From Paraburkholderia atlantica (GTDB lineage Bacteria; Pseudomonadota; Gammaproteobacteria; Burkholderiales; Burkholderiaceae), in assembly GCF_009362785.1 (NCBI RefSeq), contig NZ_WHNQ01000013.1, positions 124,001 to 188,000 on the forward strand: a stretch of DNA of 64,000 bases, written 5' to 3'. Both the position numbers and the translations under genes were made by a program. The notes under the pieces were generated by a model. It was not told the DNA's origin. It saw nothing but the letters and a program-made list of their open reading frames with translations, and did not search any database. Below are positions 18,221 through 28,700 of the stretch, in pieces (the stretch's first letter is position 1; each line of letters starts with the position of its first letter).

Positions 18221-21200
18221 ATGTCTTATTTGAACCGCTTATCGAAACTTGTGCTGACGCGCCAGACGCTGGTGCTCGCCGCGATCCTCGTGGCGGCTGC
18301 GGCCGTCTGGTTCGTGGGGCCTCTGATCGCATTTGGAGACTACCGGCCGCTCGATAGCGTGCTCTCGCGCACGCTGTCAGTCGTCGTGCTGTTGTTGCTG
18401 CTGCTGTTCTGGCTGCTCGGCTGGTCGCCGGGCGTCATCGGCGTCGCGTTGCTGTGTGTCGCGCTCTGGTATTTCGGACCGATACTCGCGTTCGGCGAAA
18501 CGCATCCGCTCGGCACCACATGGTCCCGTGTGCTGCTGATCTCGGTGCTGCTTGCCTGCTATGCAATCTATCAGCTGTACCGCCTGTGGCGGGCAGTGCG
18601 CAGCGACGACGTGCTGCTGCAGCGCGTCCTGAATCCGTTCACGAAGAAGTCGGCGGCGACCCCAGTTGCACGAGACGAAATTCGCGCGCTTCACGCGGTC
18701 GTCGCGAAGGCGATCGACAAGCTCAAACGCATGCGCGGCGGGCCGGCGGGGCTGCGTCGCCTGCTCGAAAGCCAGCGCTATCTGTACGAACTTCCGTGGT
18801 ACATGGTGGTGGGCTCGCCGGGTGCGGGCAAGACGACGTTGATCCTGAATTCGGGTCTGGATTTTCCGGAGGCGGAGCAAATGGCCGCGGCGTCGCTTGG
18901 AAGCCGCGTCGAAACGGAGAATTGCGACTGGTGGCTCGCGAACGAGGCGGTGCTGATCGATACCGCTGGCCGTTATACGGTTCAGGACGCCGCATCGCAT
19001 GACGCCGCGAAGGTCGACGTCAAACCGGAAGACCTGAAGACCGCGAACGAGGCCGAATGGCGCGGCTTTCTTGGGCTGCTTCGCAAGCGGCGCCCGCGCG
19101 CGCCGATCAACGGTGCGTTGCTGGCCGTTTCGGTCGAAGAGTTGTTGACGCGCCCAGCGTCAGAACGAAAGGCGCTCGCCGCGTCGATGCGCGCGCGGCT
19201 TGGCGAGTTGCGCCAGCAGTTGGGGATTCGATTCCCGGTTTACGTACTCGTCACGAAGCTCGATCTGCTGCCCGGCTTCGGCGAGTATTTCCAGTCGTTG
19301 ACGGCGGAAAGTCGCGCGCAGATTTTCGGCTTCACACTGCCTTATCGGGAAGAGCCGGAACAACACGGCCGCGGCACACTGCGCCTGACCTGCGCGGCCG
19401 AGATGCGAGAACTGGAGCAGGGACTCGAAGACGGCATCAACACCAGGCTGCAAGGGGTGTACGAGGTCGATCTGCGCAAGAAGCTTTATGCGCTGCCGTC
19501 CGAATTTCGTAGCGTGTGCGCGGAACTCAATGAATTGCTCGCGCTGGTGTTTCTCGATTCGAAATACGACGACACGCAGTTGAACAGCACATTGCGCGGC
19601 GTCTATTTCACGAGCGCGGCGCAGACTCACGAGGCCGTGTCCGCCGACAGCACCACACTGTTGCAGCGGCTGCGTCGCGGGCTCGCGGGTTTGTTCGGCG
19701 CCGCGCCGAAAACCGTCTCGCCGTCGTCCGGCGACGCTACGCCTACCGCCTATCGCGGCTACTTCTTGCGCAATCTGTTTCAGCGCGTGATCCTGGCCGA
19801 AGCGCATCTGGTGCGGCCGAACCTGTACTGGGAGATCCGCTTCCGCGCGTTGCGTCTGGTCGGGCATCTGCTCGCGATCATCATCGCGGTGTGGCTGATT
19901 GCTGCGCTCGTCGTGAGCTTCGGCAATAACCGCGAGTATCTTGCTGCGATCGACGGCAAGACCGATGGGCTCGCCGCACGGGTCTCGTCGCAACGCAAGG
20001 CGCCGCGGCCCGGGGCGATGGGGTCGATACTGTCAGCGTCGCGTGAGCTGCCGCAGTTCGACGGCATCGACCTCGACAGTCCCGGTCTCGCATGGCGCTA
20101 CGGGCTGTACACGGTGCCCGCCATCAGCGCCGCCGCCGGCGAGACCTACGACGGTCTGCTAAAGCAGATGCTGCTGCCGCAAGTCATCGGCCGGCTCGAA
20201 ACGGTGCTCGATACGCAAATCGGCGCACAGGACGCGGACGGCGTTTATCGCACGCTGACGGTCTACCTGATGCTGTTCGATCGCTCGCACTACGACGCGA
20301 AAGCAATCAAGGCATGGGTGCTCGGCGACTGGGAGCACACCAACAGCGTCGCACCGCTCGGCGAGCGCAGCGTGATGGCGCGACACCTCGACGCGCTGAT
20401 CGGAGAAGGGGTCCCCGCGGCGCCGGCAAAACCTGTGAATGCGCAGCTGGTGCGTCGCGCGCGCGAGTTCCTTGGCCGCAATCCGGCGTCCGGACGGCTC
20501 TACGAACGTGCGATGAACGCCATGGCGCCGGAGGCGCCCGAGAACGTCACGCTGCTGAGCGCCGCGGGTCCGCAGGCCACTACCGTGTTCATGCTGGCCG
20601 ACGGCTCGGCGCTCGCGCGAGGCATCCCCGGTCTCTATACCTACGACGGCTATCACGCGGTGTTCAACCAGCGCCTGCCCGAATTTCTCGAGCGGGCGCG
20701 CAAACAGGACGCGTGGGTGATGGGCGAGGCCGATGCATCGGCGCGGTGGCGGCAGATGGCCAACGGCAACGCACTGCGCAAGGACAGGCTCGCCGACGAT
20801 ATCCGTCGCCAGTACCTGACCGACTATGGCAACTACTGGAGCCAGTTTCTCGACGACGTGAGGCCGGTGTCCGGCAGCGACGGCACGCTGGCGCCCGATC
20901 TGCAGACGCTGCGCACACTGGCCGCGCCGGATTCGCCATTGGCGAGACTCGCGCGAACGGCCGCGCGCGAGACGTCGCTGTCGGTCGCTGACGGCGCGGA
21001 CGAGCCGTCGGCCGCGGGGAGTGCCATCAACGTGATAACGCGTCGCTCGCAGGTTGCGCGCGCCGCGAGCGCCGTGGCCGCAACCGCCACCATCGGTCAG
21101 CTTGCGCAGCGGAAGATGGAACGTGAACTGGTCGACCGACGCTTTGCCGCGCTGCGCGAAGTCGTGACCGGCCAGGCCGATAGCGGGAGCGCGCTGCCTG

Positions 21201-22186
21201 GCGGCAGCGGCGTGCTGCAGCTGGGCGGCGTCATCGGGCTGATCAACGAGCAGTACACGCGATTGATGACGGCCGGCGACGTGCTCGCCACCAACAGCAT
21301 GCCGCCTACGGACGACCTCGGCTCCACGATGCAGCTCGAGGCGCAGAAGCTTCCGCCGCCGTTTCGGGCCGTGCTCGTGGGCCTCGCGTCGCAGTCGATG
21401 CGCAAGGTGGACCGCAACGTCGGCTCCCTGCTGACGATGCAGGTCGAATCGAGCGTTGGCGCGCAATGCCGCAGCGCTGTCGAAGGCAAATATCCGTTCG
21501 TCGCGAGCGTCCAGGAAGTCGACATCGACGATTTCAACCGCGTGTTTGCGGCAGGCGGCCTGCTCGACGACTTCTTCCACACGACGCTCGCGAGCCGTGT
21601 CGATACGAGCATACGGCCGTGGCGCTATAAGCCGGTCAGCCCCGGCATGCCGCCCATGCAGGGACCGAGCCTCGATCCGTTCGAGCGCGCCGCGGCGATC
21701 CGCCAGACATTTTTTCGCGATCCGAGCGCGACCCGGATGTCGTGGAACGCGGGCCTGAAAGTCGTGTCGCTGGACCCCGAGATTACCGATCTGCTCATCG
21801 ACGTCGACGGGCAAAACCTGCGCTATGCGCACGGTCCGGTCGCGACATTCCCGATCACATGGCCGGGGCCGCGCGGTGGCTCGATGGCCGGCCTCACCGC
21901 GAATCCGCGCGTGCGTCCGGACACGTCGACCGTGATGACCGCGGGTCCGTGGGCGCTGTTCCGTCTGATCGACCGGGGTCGTGTGACGTCGACGTTGTCA
22001 TCGAGCCGCTCGGCAGTGGACTTCAATTTCGACGACCGGCACGCGGTGATCGAACTGACGTCGGGCGGACAGTCGGGACCGCAACTGACGGCGTTGCTGC
22101 GGGGTTTTCGTTGTCCTGGCAGTGGAAGCGCGCTGGCAACGCGAGCGGAAGCGTCGTCAGGCTCCGCATCCGCCGACGAGCTGTAG
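18221..22186 (+). CDS. tssM: T6SS envelope protein TssM (IcmF)
   Basis: This is a 1321-aa protein. Four transmembrane segments lie in the first 125 residues, including two copies of a W(F/Y).GP(L/I)(I/L)AFG.. hairpin. The cytoplasmic NTPase-like domain has an intact Walker A, GSPGAGKT at residues 198-205, and VLIDTAGRYTVQ as the switch/Walker B region. Another membrane helix lies near 560, followed by the long periplasmic IcmF-related and DUF1215-type C-terminal regions. ATG 18221 was chosen 14 bp after tssL. It spans the periplasm and contacts TssJ, forming the firing channel. Confidence 0.97.
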   Translation: MSYLNRLSKLVLTRQTLVLAAILVAAAAVWFVGPLIAFGDYRPLDSVLSRTLSVVVLLLLLLFWLLGWSPGVIGVALLCVALWYFGPILAFGETHPLGTTWSRVLLISVLLACYAIYQLYRLWRAVRSDDVLLQRVLNPFTKKSAATPVARDEIRALHAVVAKAIDKLKRMRGGPAGLRRLLESQRYLYELPWYMVVGSPGAGKTTLILNSGLDFPEAEQMAAASLGSRVETENCDWWLANEAVLIDTAGRYTVQDAASHDAAKVDVKPEDLKTANEAEWRGFLGLLRKRRPRAPINGALLAVSVEELLTRPASERKALAASMRARLGELRQQLGIRFPVYVLVTKLDLLPGFGEYFQSLTAESRAQIFGFTLPYREEPEQHGRGTLRLTCAAEMRELEQGLEDGINTRLQGVYEVDLRKKLYALPSEFRSVCAELNELLALVFLDSKYDDTQLNSTLRGVYFTSAAQTHEAVSADSTTLLQRLRRGLAGLFGAAPKTVSPSSGDATPTAYRGYFLRNLFQRVILAEAHLVRPNLYWEIRFRALRLVGHLLAIIIAVWLIAALVVSFGNNREYLAAIDGKTDGLAARVSSQRKAPRPGAMGSILSASRELPQFDGIDLDSPGLAWRYGLYTVPAISAAAGETYDGLLKQMLLPQVIGRLETVLDTQIGAQDADGVYRTLTVYLMLFDRSHYDAKAIKAWVLGDWEHTNSVAPLGERSVMARHLDALIGEGVPAAPAKPVNAQLVRRAREFLGRNPASGRLYERAMNAMAPEAPENVTLLSAAGPQATTVFMLADGSALARGIPGLYTYDGYHAVFNQRLPEFLERARKQDAWVMGEADASARWRQMANGNALRKDRLADDIRRQYLTDYGNYWSQFLDDVRPVSGSDGTLAPDLQTLRTLAAPDSPLARLARTAARETSLSVADGADEPSAAGSAINVITRRSQVARAASAVAATATIGQLAQRKMERELVDRRFAALREVVTGQADSGSALPGGSGVLQLGGVIGLINEQYTRLMTAGDVLATNSMPPTDDLGSTMQLEAQKLPPPFRAVLVGLASQSMRKVDRNVGSLLTMQVESSVGAQCRSAVEGKYPFVASVQEVDIDDFNRVFAAGGLLDDFFHTTLASRVDTSIRPWRYKPVSPGMPPMQGPSLDPFERAAAIRQTFFRDPSATRMSWNAGLKVVSLDPEITDLLIDVDGQNLRYAHGPVATFPITWPGPRGGSMAGLTANPRVRPDTSTVMTAGPWALFRLIDRGRVTSTLSSSRSAVDFNFDDRHAVIELTSGGQSGPQLTALLRGFRCPGSGSALATRAEASSGSASADEL

Positions 22187-22219
22187 CGCCTTTTCGATAA
22201 AGAGAACTCAGAGGAGTGC

Positions 22220-25200
22220 ATGTCAAGTAATCCCTTGAACGCGATAAGTGTGCAACGCCGCGCAGTGACCGTATCCAGCGCGGCGATACCGCGGTGGCCG
22301 GCTCAGAGCGCGGACGGACTGACGCAGCCGGCGCTGCAGTTCATGTCTCTGGAGGGCGACGAGTCTCTCGGCAAGCTGTTCGAATACGAGCTGTTGTTGC
22401 GCACGCCCGACGATTACACGGTGCCGCTTGCCGTCAGTGCCAACCTCGACCTGAAGGCGCTGCTGGGCAAGGAAATGACCGTCGCGATCGACCTCGAGCC
22501 GAGTGCCGATCCCGAAGCGGCTCAGCGTGAAATCACCGGACTCGTCGCCGCCGCGCAATATCTGCGTCGGGAAGGCCGCTACAACGTCTATCGTGTCGTG
22601 CTGAAGCCCTGGCTGTGGCTGGCCACCCTGACGACCGACTACAAGATTTTCCAGAACAAGACGGTCATCGAGATCATCGACGAAGTTCTGAAAGACTATC
22701 CGTACCCGGTCGAAAAGCGCGTCGACGTGAGCCGCTATGCGCTCGAGGGTGAGAGTCCGACCAACGAGCCACGCGCGTTCCAGGTCCAGTACGGCGAGAC
22801 CGACTACCACTTCATTCAACGTCTGATGGAGGAGTGGGGCATCTACTGGTTTTTCGAGCATGCCGACGGCAAGCACCGGCTCGTGCTGTGCGATCACATT
22901 GGCGCGCATCGTCAGTCGCCGAACTCCGCATACCGGACGCTCGCGTTCCAACCGCAGAACGGCAAGACCGACACCGAATACATCAGCGCATTTTCGACGG
23001 CCGAAGTTTTGTGCACCGGTCACTACGTGACGAGCGACTTCGACTTCACGCGTTCGCGCGCCGACATGCGAGCGATCAATCAGCAGCCGCGCGACACCAG
23101 CTGGAACCTGCTCGAGCGCTACGACTGGCCGGGCGACTACACCGACAGCAGCCACGGGGAACTGCTCGCGCGTACGCGCATGGAAGCGCTGCGCGCGACG
23201 GGCACGCGAGCGCAAGGCAAAGGTAACGTGCGTGGGCTCGCGTGCGGGCAGACGTTCGTGCTGACCCACTACGACTATACGGCCGCGAACTGCGAATACC
23301 TGGTGATCGGTACGGAACTGCACCTGAGCGGCACGCCGGATGAATCGGGAAGCGGCTACGAGTACACATGCAGCAACAAGTTCGCCGTGCAGCCGACAAG
23401 CGAAGTGTTCAGACTGCCACGGGAGACGTCGAAGCCGATCGTCAGCGGGCCGCAGTCGGCTGTCGTCGTGGGTCCAGAGGGCAAGGAATTGTGGACCGAC
23501 GAATTCGGTCGCGTGAAGGTCCGCTTCGCCTGGGACCGCTACGGCCGCAATGTCGAAACCGACTCCTGCTGGGTCCGTGTGAGCCAGGCGTGGGCCGGTC
23601 AGGGTTTCGGTGGCATCTTCATTCCGCGCATCGGCCAGGAAGTCATCGTCGATTTCTGGAACGGCGACCCGGATCGTCCGCTGATCACCGGGAGCCTGTA
23701 CAACACGGTCACGCGTCCGCCTTATGCGTTGCCTGGCAACGCGACGCAAAGCGGTTTCATGAGCCGGTCGATGGAAGGGGGCTTACAGAACTACAACAGC
23801 ATTCGCTTCGAGGACAAAGCGGGTGCCGAGGAATTCACGGTGCAGGCGGAGCGGGACATGAACCGCCTGACGAAGCTCAACGAATCGCACGTGGTCGGTG
23901 CCGACTACACGATCGGCGTGGCCGCGGCGCACAGCATGAACGTTGGGGCAACTTCCAGTACGGTCGTTGGCGGCAAGTATTCGGTGAGGGTGAAGGATGG
24001 TGCCTTCTATTCCGTGGATCTTGGACAGTTCGTCTCGATCGGCGGGCTCGAGGAGACTGCGGTCGGGGGTGCCTCGACTCTGACGGTGGGCGGGGCACGT
24101 ACGGTCACGGTCGGTGGCGCGTCGACGCACGCGGTAGGCGGGGCCTATTCGCTGTCGGCTGGAGGGGTGCTGTCTATCGTGTGCGGCAAGTCCTCCCTGA
24201 CGATGAACAAGGATGGCGAGATCAAGCTGATCGGCAAGTCGATTCGCATCCAGGGTGACACCCGTGTCGTGGTGCAAGGCATGCCGCTGGACCTCAACCC
24301 CGGTGACATGGAATGCGGTAGCGCAGTGACAGTGCCGGTTCCGGTAGTGGTGCTTGATGCGCTGGACGTTCCAATTATTTCGCCGCCGCCTTCGGAGGAG
24401 CCACTTCCGACGGTAGATCCGCTTCCGACGGAGGAACCGCCGCCTTCGGAGGAGCCACCGCCGTCGGAAGAGCCGCCGCCGTCGGAAGAGCCACCGCCTT
24501 CGGAGGAGCCGCCGCCGTCGGAAGAGCCACCGCCGTCAGAAGAGCCACCGCCGTCGGAGGAGCCACCGCCGTCAGAAGAGCCACCGCCTTCGGAAGAGCC
24601 GCCGCCTTCGGAAGAGCCGCCGCCTTCGGAAGAACCGCCGCCTTCGGAGGAGCCGCCGCCTTCGGAAGAGCCGCCGCCTTCGGAGGAGCCACCACCGTCG
24701 GAGGAGCCGCCGCCGTCGGAAGAGCCGCCGCCTTCGGAGGAGCCGCCGCCGTCGGAAGAGCCGCCGCCTTCGGAGGAGCCACCGCCGTCGGAAGAGCCGC
24801 CGCCGTCGGAGGAGCCGCCGCCGTCGGAAGAGCCGCCGCCGTCGGAAGAGCCGCCGCCGTCGGAGGAGCCACCGCCGTCGGAAGAGCCACCGCCTTCGGA
24901 GGAGCCGCCGCCTTCGGAAGAGCCGCCGCCTTCGGAGGAGCCGCCGCCGTCGGAAGAGCCGCCGCATTCGGAGGAGCCACCGCCGTCGGAAGAGCCGCCG
25001 CCGTCGGAGGAGCCGCCGCCGTCGGAAGAGCCGCCGCCGTCGGAAGAGCCACCACCGTCGGAAGAGCCGCCGCCGTCGGAGGAGCCACCACCGTCGGAAG
25101 AACCGCCGCCGTCGGAAGAGCCACCACCGTCGGAAGAGCCATCGCCGTCGGAGGAGCCGCCGCCGTCGGAAGAGCCACCACCGTCGGAAGAGCCACCACC

Positions 25201-25348
25201 GTCGGAAGAGCCATCGCCGTCGGAGGAGCCGCCGCCGTCGGAAGAGCCACCACCGTCGGAAGAGCCGCCGCCGTCGGAGGAGCCACCACCGTCGGAAGAA
25301 CCGCCGCCGCCGACTGAAACACCGCCGGCAACCGGCACAGACGCGTAA
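22220..25348 (+). CDS. vgrG: T6SS spike protein VgrG (TssI) with a very long Pro/Ser/Glu repeat tail
   Basis: This is a 1042-aa protein. Residues about 25-500 hold the gp27-like hub and OB-fold (LFEYELLLRT, YGETDYHFIQRLMEEWGIYWFFEH, DEFGRVKVRFAWDR, WVRVSQAWAGQGFG, PRIGQEVIVDFWNGDPDRP), and residues about 500-700 the gp5-like beta-helix with VGGA..TVGG repeats and KDGEIKLIGKSI. It extends from residue 740 to 1027 as 48 perfect-length hexapeptides PPPSEE, then ends PPPPTETPPATGTDA. No recognisable effector domain is fused. The tail lies where a VgrG would normally end and meet PAAR. PAAR and rhs genes follow at once. Confidence 0.97.
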   Translation: MSSNPLNAISVQRRAVTVSSAAIPRWPAQSADGLTQPALQFMSLEGDESLGKLFEYELLLRTPDDYTVPLAVSANLDLKALLGKEMTVAIDLEPSADPEAAQREITGLVAAAQYLRREGRYNVYRVVLKPWLWLATLTTDYKIFQNKTVIEIIDEVLKDYPYPVEKRVDVSRYALEGESPTNEPRAFQVQYGETDYHFIQRLMEEWGIYWFFEHADGKHRLVLCDHIGAHRQSPNSAYRTLAFQPQNGKTDTEYISAFSTAEVLCTGHYVTSDFDFTRSRADMRAINQQPRDTSWNLLERYDWPGDYTDSSHGELLARTRMEALRATGTRAQGKGNVRGLACGQTFVLTHYDYTAANCEYLVIGTELHLSGTPDESGSGYEYTCSNKFAVQPTSEVFRLPRETSKPIVSGPQSAVVVGPEGKELWTDEFGRVKVRFAWDRYGRNVETDSCWVRVSQAWAGQGFGGIFIPRIGQEVIVDFWNGDPDRPLITGSLYNTVTRPPYALPGNATQSGFMSRSMEGGLQNYNSIRFEDKAGAEEFTVQAERDMNRLTKLNESHVVGADYTIGVAAAHSMNVGATSSTVVGGKYSVRVKDGAFYSVDLGQFVSIGGLEETAVGGASTLTVGGARTVTVGGASTHAVGGAYSLSAGGVLSIVCGKSSLTMNKDGEIKLIGKSIRIQGDTRVVVQGMPLDLNPGDMECGSAVTVPVPVVVLDALDVPIISPPPSEEPLPTVDPLPTEEPPPSEEPPPSEEPPPSEEPPPSEEPPPSEEPPPSEEPPPSEEPPPSEEPPPSEEPPPSEEPPPSEEPPPSEEPPPSEEPPPSEEPPPSEEPPPSEEPPPSEEPPPSEEPPPSEEPPPSEEPPPSEEPPPSEEPPPSEEPPPSEEPPPSEEPPPSEEPPPSEEPPPSEEPPPSEEPPHSEEPPPSEEPPPSEEPPPSEEPPPSEEPPPSEEPPPSEEPPPSEEPPPSEEPPPSEEPSPSEEPPPSEEPPPSEEPPPSEEPSPSEEPPPSEEPPPSEEPPPSEEPPPSEEPPPPTETPPATGTDA
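24437..25300 (+). repeat. 48 tandem copies of an 18-bp unit encoding PPPSEE
   Basis: This is 864 bp of exact 18-bp periodicity (consensus ccgccgccgtcggaagag), 48 units with no frame slip. Third-position variants (ccg/cca/cct, gag/gaa, tcg) differ between copies, so the array is not a fresh expansion. Three coding variants occur: PPHSEE in unit 30 (24959-24976) and PSPSEE in units 40 (25139) and 44 (25211). The last two lie exactly 72 bp apart within a duplicated 4-unit block, evidence of segmental duplication inside the array. Confidence 0.97.
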
Positions 25349-25437
25349 CAACGTATTTGCAATACCGTGCACCCGGCGAATGCCTTCGCGCATCGCCCTG
25401 CACGGTCTTGCAGTTTTTCATGAGGAGAAAATCGATC

Positions 25438-25704
25438 ATGTTTCCAGCGGCTCGCAAAGGCGATGCGATCGGACATGGCGGTTCGATCGCTGGGGGTTCC
25501 CCAACGGTTTTCATCAATCGATTGCCTGCGGCGCTCGTCGGCATCAGCTCTGCCGTTTGCGCGCTGCACCCGGGTTCGCAAGCTGTGGTCGCGGGTTCGG
25601 GGACGGTGTTGATCAACAACGTGCCGGCGACATTGGTTGGCGGCAAGGTCTCGTGTGGCGCGCCGTGTTCCGCTGGCTCGCCAGACGTGCGCATCGGTTC
25701 ATGA
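25438..25704 (+). CDS. PAAR-domain spike-tip protein
   Basis: This 88-aa protein is a single PAAR domain: FPAARKGDAIGHGG, then GSPTVFINRLPAALVG, and a repeat of the pattern in GSGTVLINNVPATLVGGK, with histidine and cysteine residues that can bind the tip metal (H in IGHGG, C in SCGAPC). ATG 25438 has gaggaga upstream. PAAR proteins sharpen the VgrG trimer and recruit effectors. Rhs effectors often carry PAAR as an N-terminal domain; here it is a separate gene 16 bp upstream of rhs. Confidence 0.93.
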   Translation: MFPAARKGDAIGHGGSIAGGSPTVFINRLPAALVGISSAVCALHPGSQAVVAGSGTVLINNVPATLVGGKVSCGAPCSAGSPDVRIGS

Positions 25705-25720
25705 TGACGATGGTGGCCAC

Positions 25721-28700
25721 GTGACGACGGGACTCGCGGGCATCGGCGGCGAGCTGCTCGGACTGCCCGGCGTCGTATTGCCCGTCGCCAGTGTCGGACC
25801 GTTGCTCGATCGCTGTGAGCGGCTCGGCGACCTGGTTGACTGCTTTCGGATGCGTCGGGCGTTATCGGGCATTCTGTGCGGCTCGGTCGATGTGATCAGC
25901 GGCAGCAAAATCTGCCTGCCTGCCGACGAAACCGACTTCAGTCTGCCAGGCCGTCTTCCGCTAGCATGGTCGCGTTGTTATTCGAGCGTGCAGCACGCGC
26001 TCGGGCTGCTCGGCGTCGGTTGGCGCACGAACTGGGAAGTCACGCTGCATAAGCGAGACGATCAACTGCTCTACACGGACGAATACGGCAGCACGCTCAG
26101 CGTGCCGTTTCCCGAGCATGGGACGCAGGTGATTGCGGCGGCGGCGCAATTGCACATCGCGCATCTGAGCGACGGACGCCTCGTCGTTGCGGATCTGACG
26201 CCGCATTACCGCGTGTTCGGCGATTTCGACGCGAACGGAATCGCTCGGCTCAAATATGTCGAGGATCTGCGTCAGCAGCGGATCGGCTTGATCTGGGACT
26301 CCGACGGGCGCTTGCTGCGCATGCGCGGGACCTGTGGCCACGAGCTGCGCATGCACTACGAAGCGCGGATGGGAGCGCGTTTGAGCGCTGTCGAGTGTGT
26401 CGACGGCGGTCCTACCGGCGCGCTGGTCCAGTACGGCTACAGCCAGCATGGCGAACTCACCGAGGTGCGCAACCGGGTCGGCGAAATCGTGCGTCGCTTT
26501 GCGTACCGCGATAGGCGGATCGTCGAAGAAGCAGACGCGCTCGGCATGGTGACACGCTACGTATGGCAGACGATCGGCGGCGCCGCGCGCGTGGTTCGAC
26601 GACTCACGTCGGAAGGCGCGCGTGAGCGCTTCGCCTACGACTTCGATAGCAAGGCCAGTGAGGTCAGCGATGTCTTCGGCAACGCGGCGCATTGGCAATA
26701 CGACGAGCAGGGCCGCGTGCTGTCGCACACGGACTTCGACGGCCGACGCTACCAGTTCGGCTACGGCGACGCCGTCGCGCCGCTCACCCTGCACCTGCCC
26801 GGCGAGCGGGTGGTTCGCGTCGAATACGACGCGCTCGGACGGGTCGCGTGTGAGACGGACCCGCAGGGCGCCACCCGCTCGACGCAGTATGCGTTTGCGT
26901 CACGTGAGCCTGTGTCGGTCGCGCTAAGCGATGGCCGGGCGCGGATGTGGGCACGCAACGATCGCCTGCAGCCATTGCACTATCAAACCCCGTCGGGAGA
27001 ATTGACGCGTTTCGAATATGGCGACGATGGCGATGTCGTGCGCTCGACGGATGCGCAGGGGGGCGCCACGACCTTCGCCCATAACGCGTGTGGGCAGGTG
27101 ACACGTCGCACAGGAATCGGCGGGAGCACGACGCGCTATGAGTACGACGTCAATGGTTACGTCGTCAGCGTGACCGACGCGCTCGGCGCCGTCACGCGAA
27201 TCGAGCGCGATGGCCTCGGCCGGCCGTTGACCATCACGCGTCCGGACGGACAGGCGGAACGTCATGTGTGGAATGCTGCTGGCCAGCGCACGTCGTTCGT
27301 TGGCCCGAGCGGCCGAAGCCGGCATTGGTATCGAGACCGGCGCGGCAATGTCGTACGCGCGGTCGACGAAGAGGGGCACGTGATCGTGCGTCGGTACGAT
27401 GCGCATGGGCGTCCGGTTCGAATCGAAAGCGCGAACGGCGCGGTGCAGGTGCTTCGGTGGAATGCGAGCAGTTGCCTGTCGATCACGGACGCCGATGGCG
27501 TGGAACGTAGCTTCGAGTATGCAGCTAGCGGCCAGGTCCGTTGTCTCACGTGGAAGGCGGGCGACCAACAGCGTTGCGAAACCTTCGACTACGACCGCGC
27601 GGGCCGTCTGATTCAGCGTGATACCGCGCATAACCGCTATCTGTATCACTACGGGCCACGCGGATTGCTCGACTGCGTGAGTCGCGAACCGACACCGGAA
27701 GGCGAGCTACTCGGTATCGGAGCGGATGAGATCCGCTTCGAACACGACGCCGGTGGCCGTCTGATCGCCGAGCACGGCGCAAACGGCACACTGCGTTACA
27801 CGTACGACGCCGCTGGCCGTGTTGTCGCGATCCAGCTGCCGCAGGGGCAGGAGTTGCGTATGCGCCGCTTCGAAACCGGCGACATCGCGTTCATCGAACT
27901 GGACGAACGGCAGATTGGGCGTTTCTGGTATGACGCGATGAGGCGTCCGGTTGCGCGCACGCAAGGTCGCTTGCGCACGCATACGGGCTTTTCGCCGCTC
28001 GGCTTGCCGATGTGGTGGCGCTCGGTGACGGGGCCCGACGTGGAGACGCCTGGCTTCGCGACAGAACCTGTCACCGAATTGTGGCGGGAAGCCGATTACA
28101 GTCCCGCTGACCTGATCGTCAGGACGGCCGGCGAGGGCGACGGTCAGACGTGGTACGACTACGACCGGCGTGGCTGTCTGTTGCGCTCGGTGTCGGATAA
28201 AGGGGACATCGAATATTTCACGTGGGATGCCGCTGGCAATCTGCTCGATACGCCTGGCGGAAGCTGGTTCCCCGCCGTATATCCGGACCACCGGTTACGG
28301 GAAAGCCGCGGACATCGTTACGACCATGATGTGTGGGGACAATTGGTGCGTAGAAGTGGCCGCGACCATGCGCTATCGCTTGATTGGGATGCGGAGGGGC
28401 GCGTCATTGCCGCGCATCGCCACGGCTATACCGTGCGCTATCAGTACGACGCAATCGGTCGGCGTATCGCCAAGCGTGTCGAATCCACTGTGCCACGGAG
28501 TGCGCAGCAGCTATCGATGCCGGAGCGCGACGAGGTCACGCGTTTTTTGTGGCAAGGACACAGACTGATCCAGCAGCACCGCGCGATGGAACTGCGCACC
28601 TACCTATATCAACCAGAACCCGACGGCTCAACCGGCTTCGCGCCGCTCGCCTTAGTGGACCGGACTCTCACCCCTGATGGCGCGATCAAAAGCACGCAGG

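Noticed and set aside
20159..21832. 557-codon minus-strand frame inside tssM
   Set aside because: Antisense shadow; the composition is Arg/His-rich and there is no known domain, while the plus strand encodes conserved TssM.
24437..25300. CRISPR-like array
   Set aside because: Regular short repeats, but there are no unique spacers and no cas genes; it is a coding tandem repeat.
24145..25694. Long minus-strand frames over the vgrG repeat (Gly/Ser, Ala/Pro and Arg-rich products)
   Set aside because: The 18-bp repeat keeps all six frames open. Codons, ribosome binding site and domain continuity support only the plus-strand vgrG frame.
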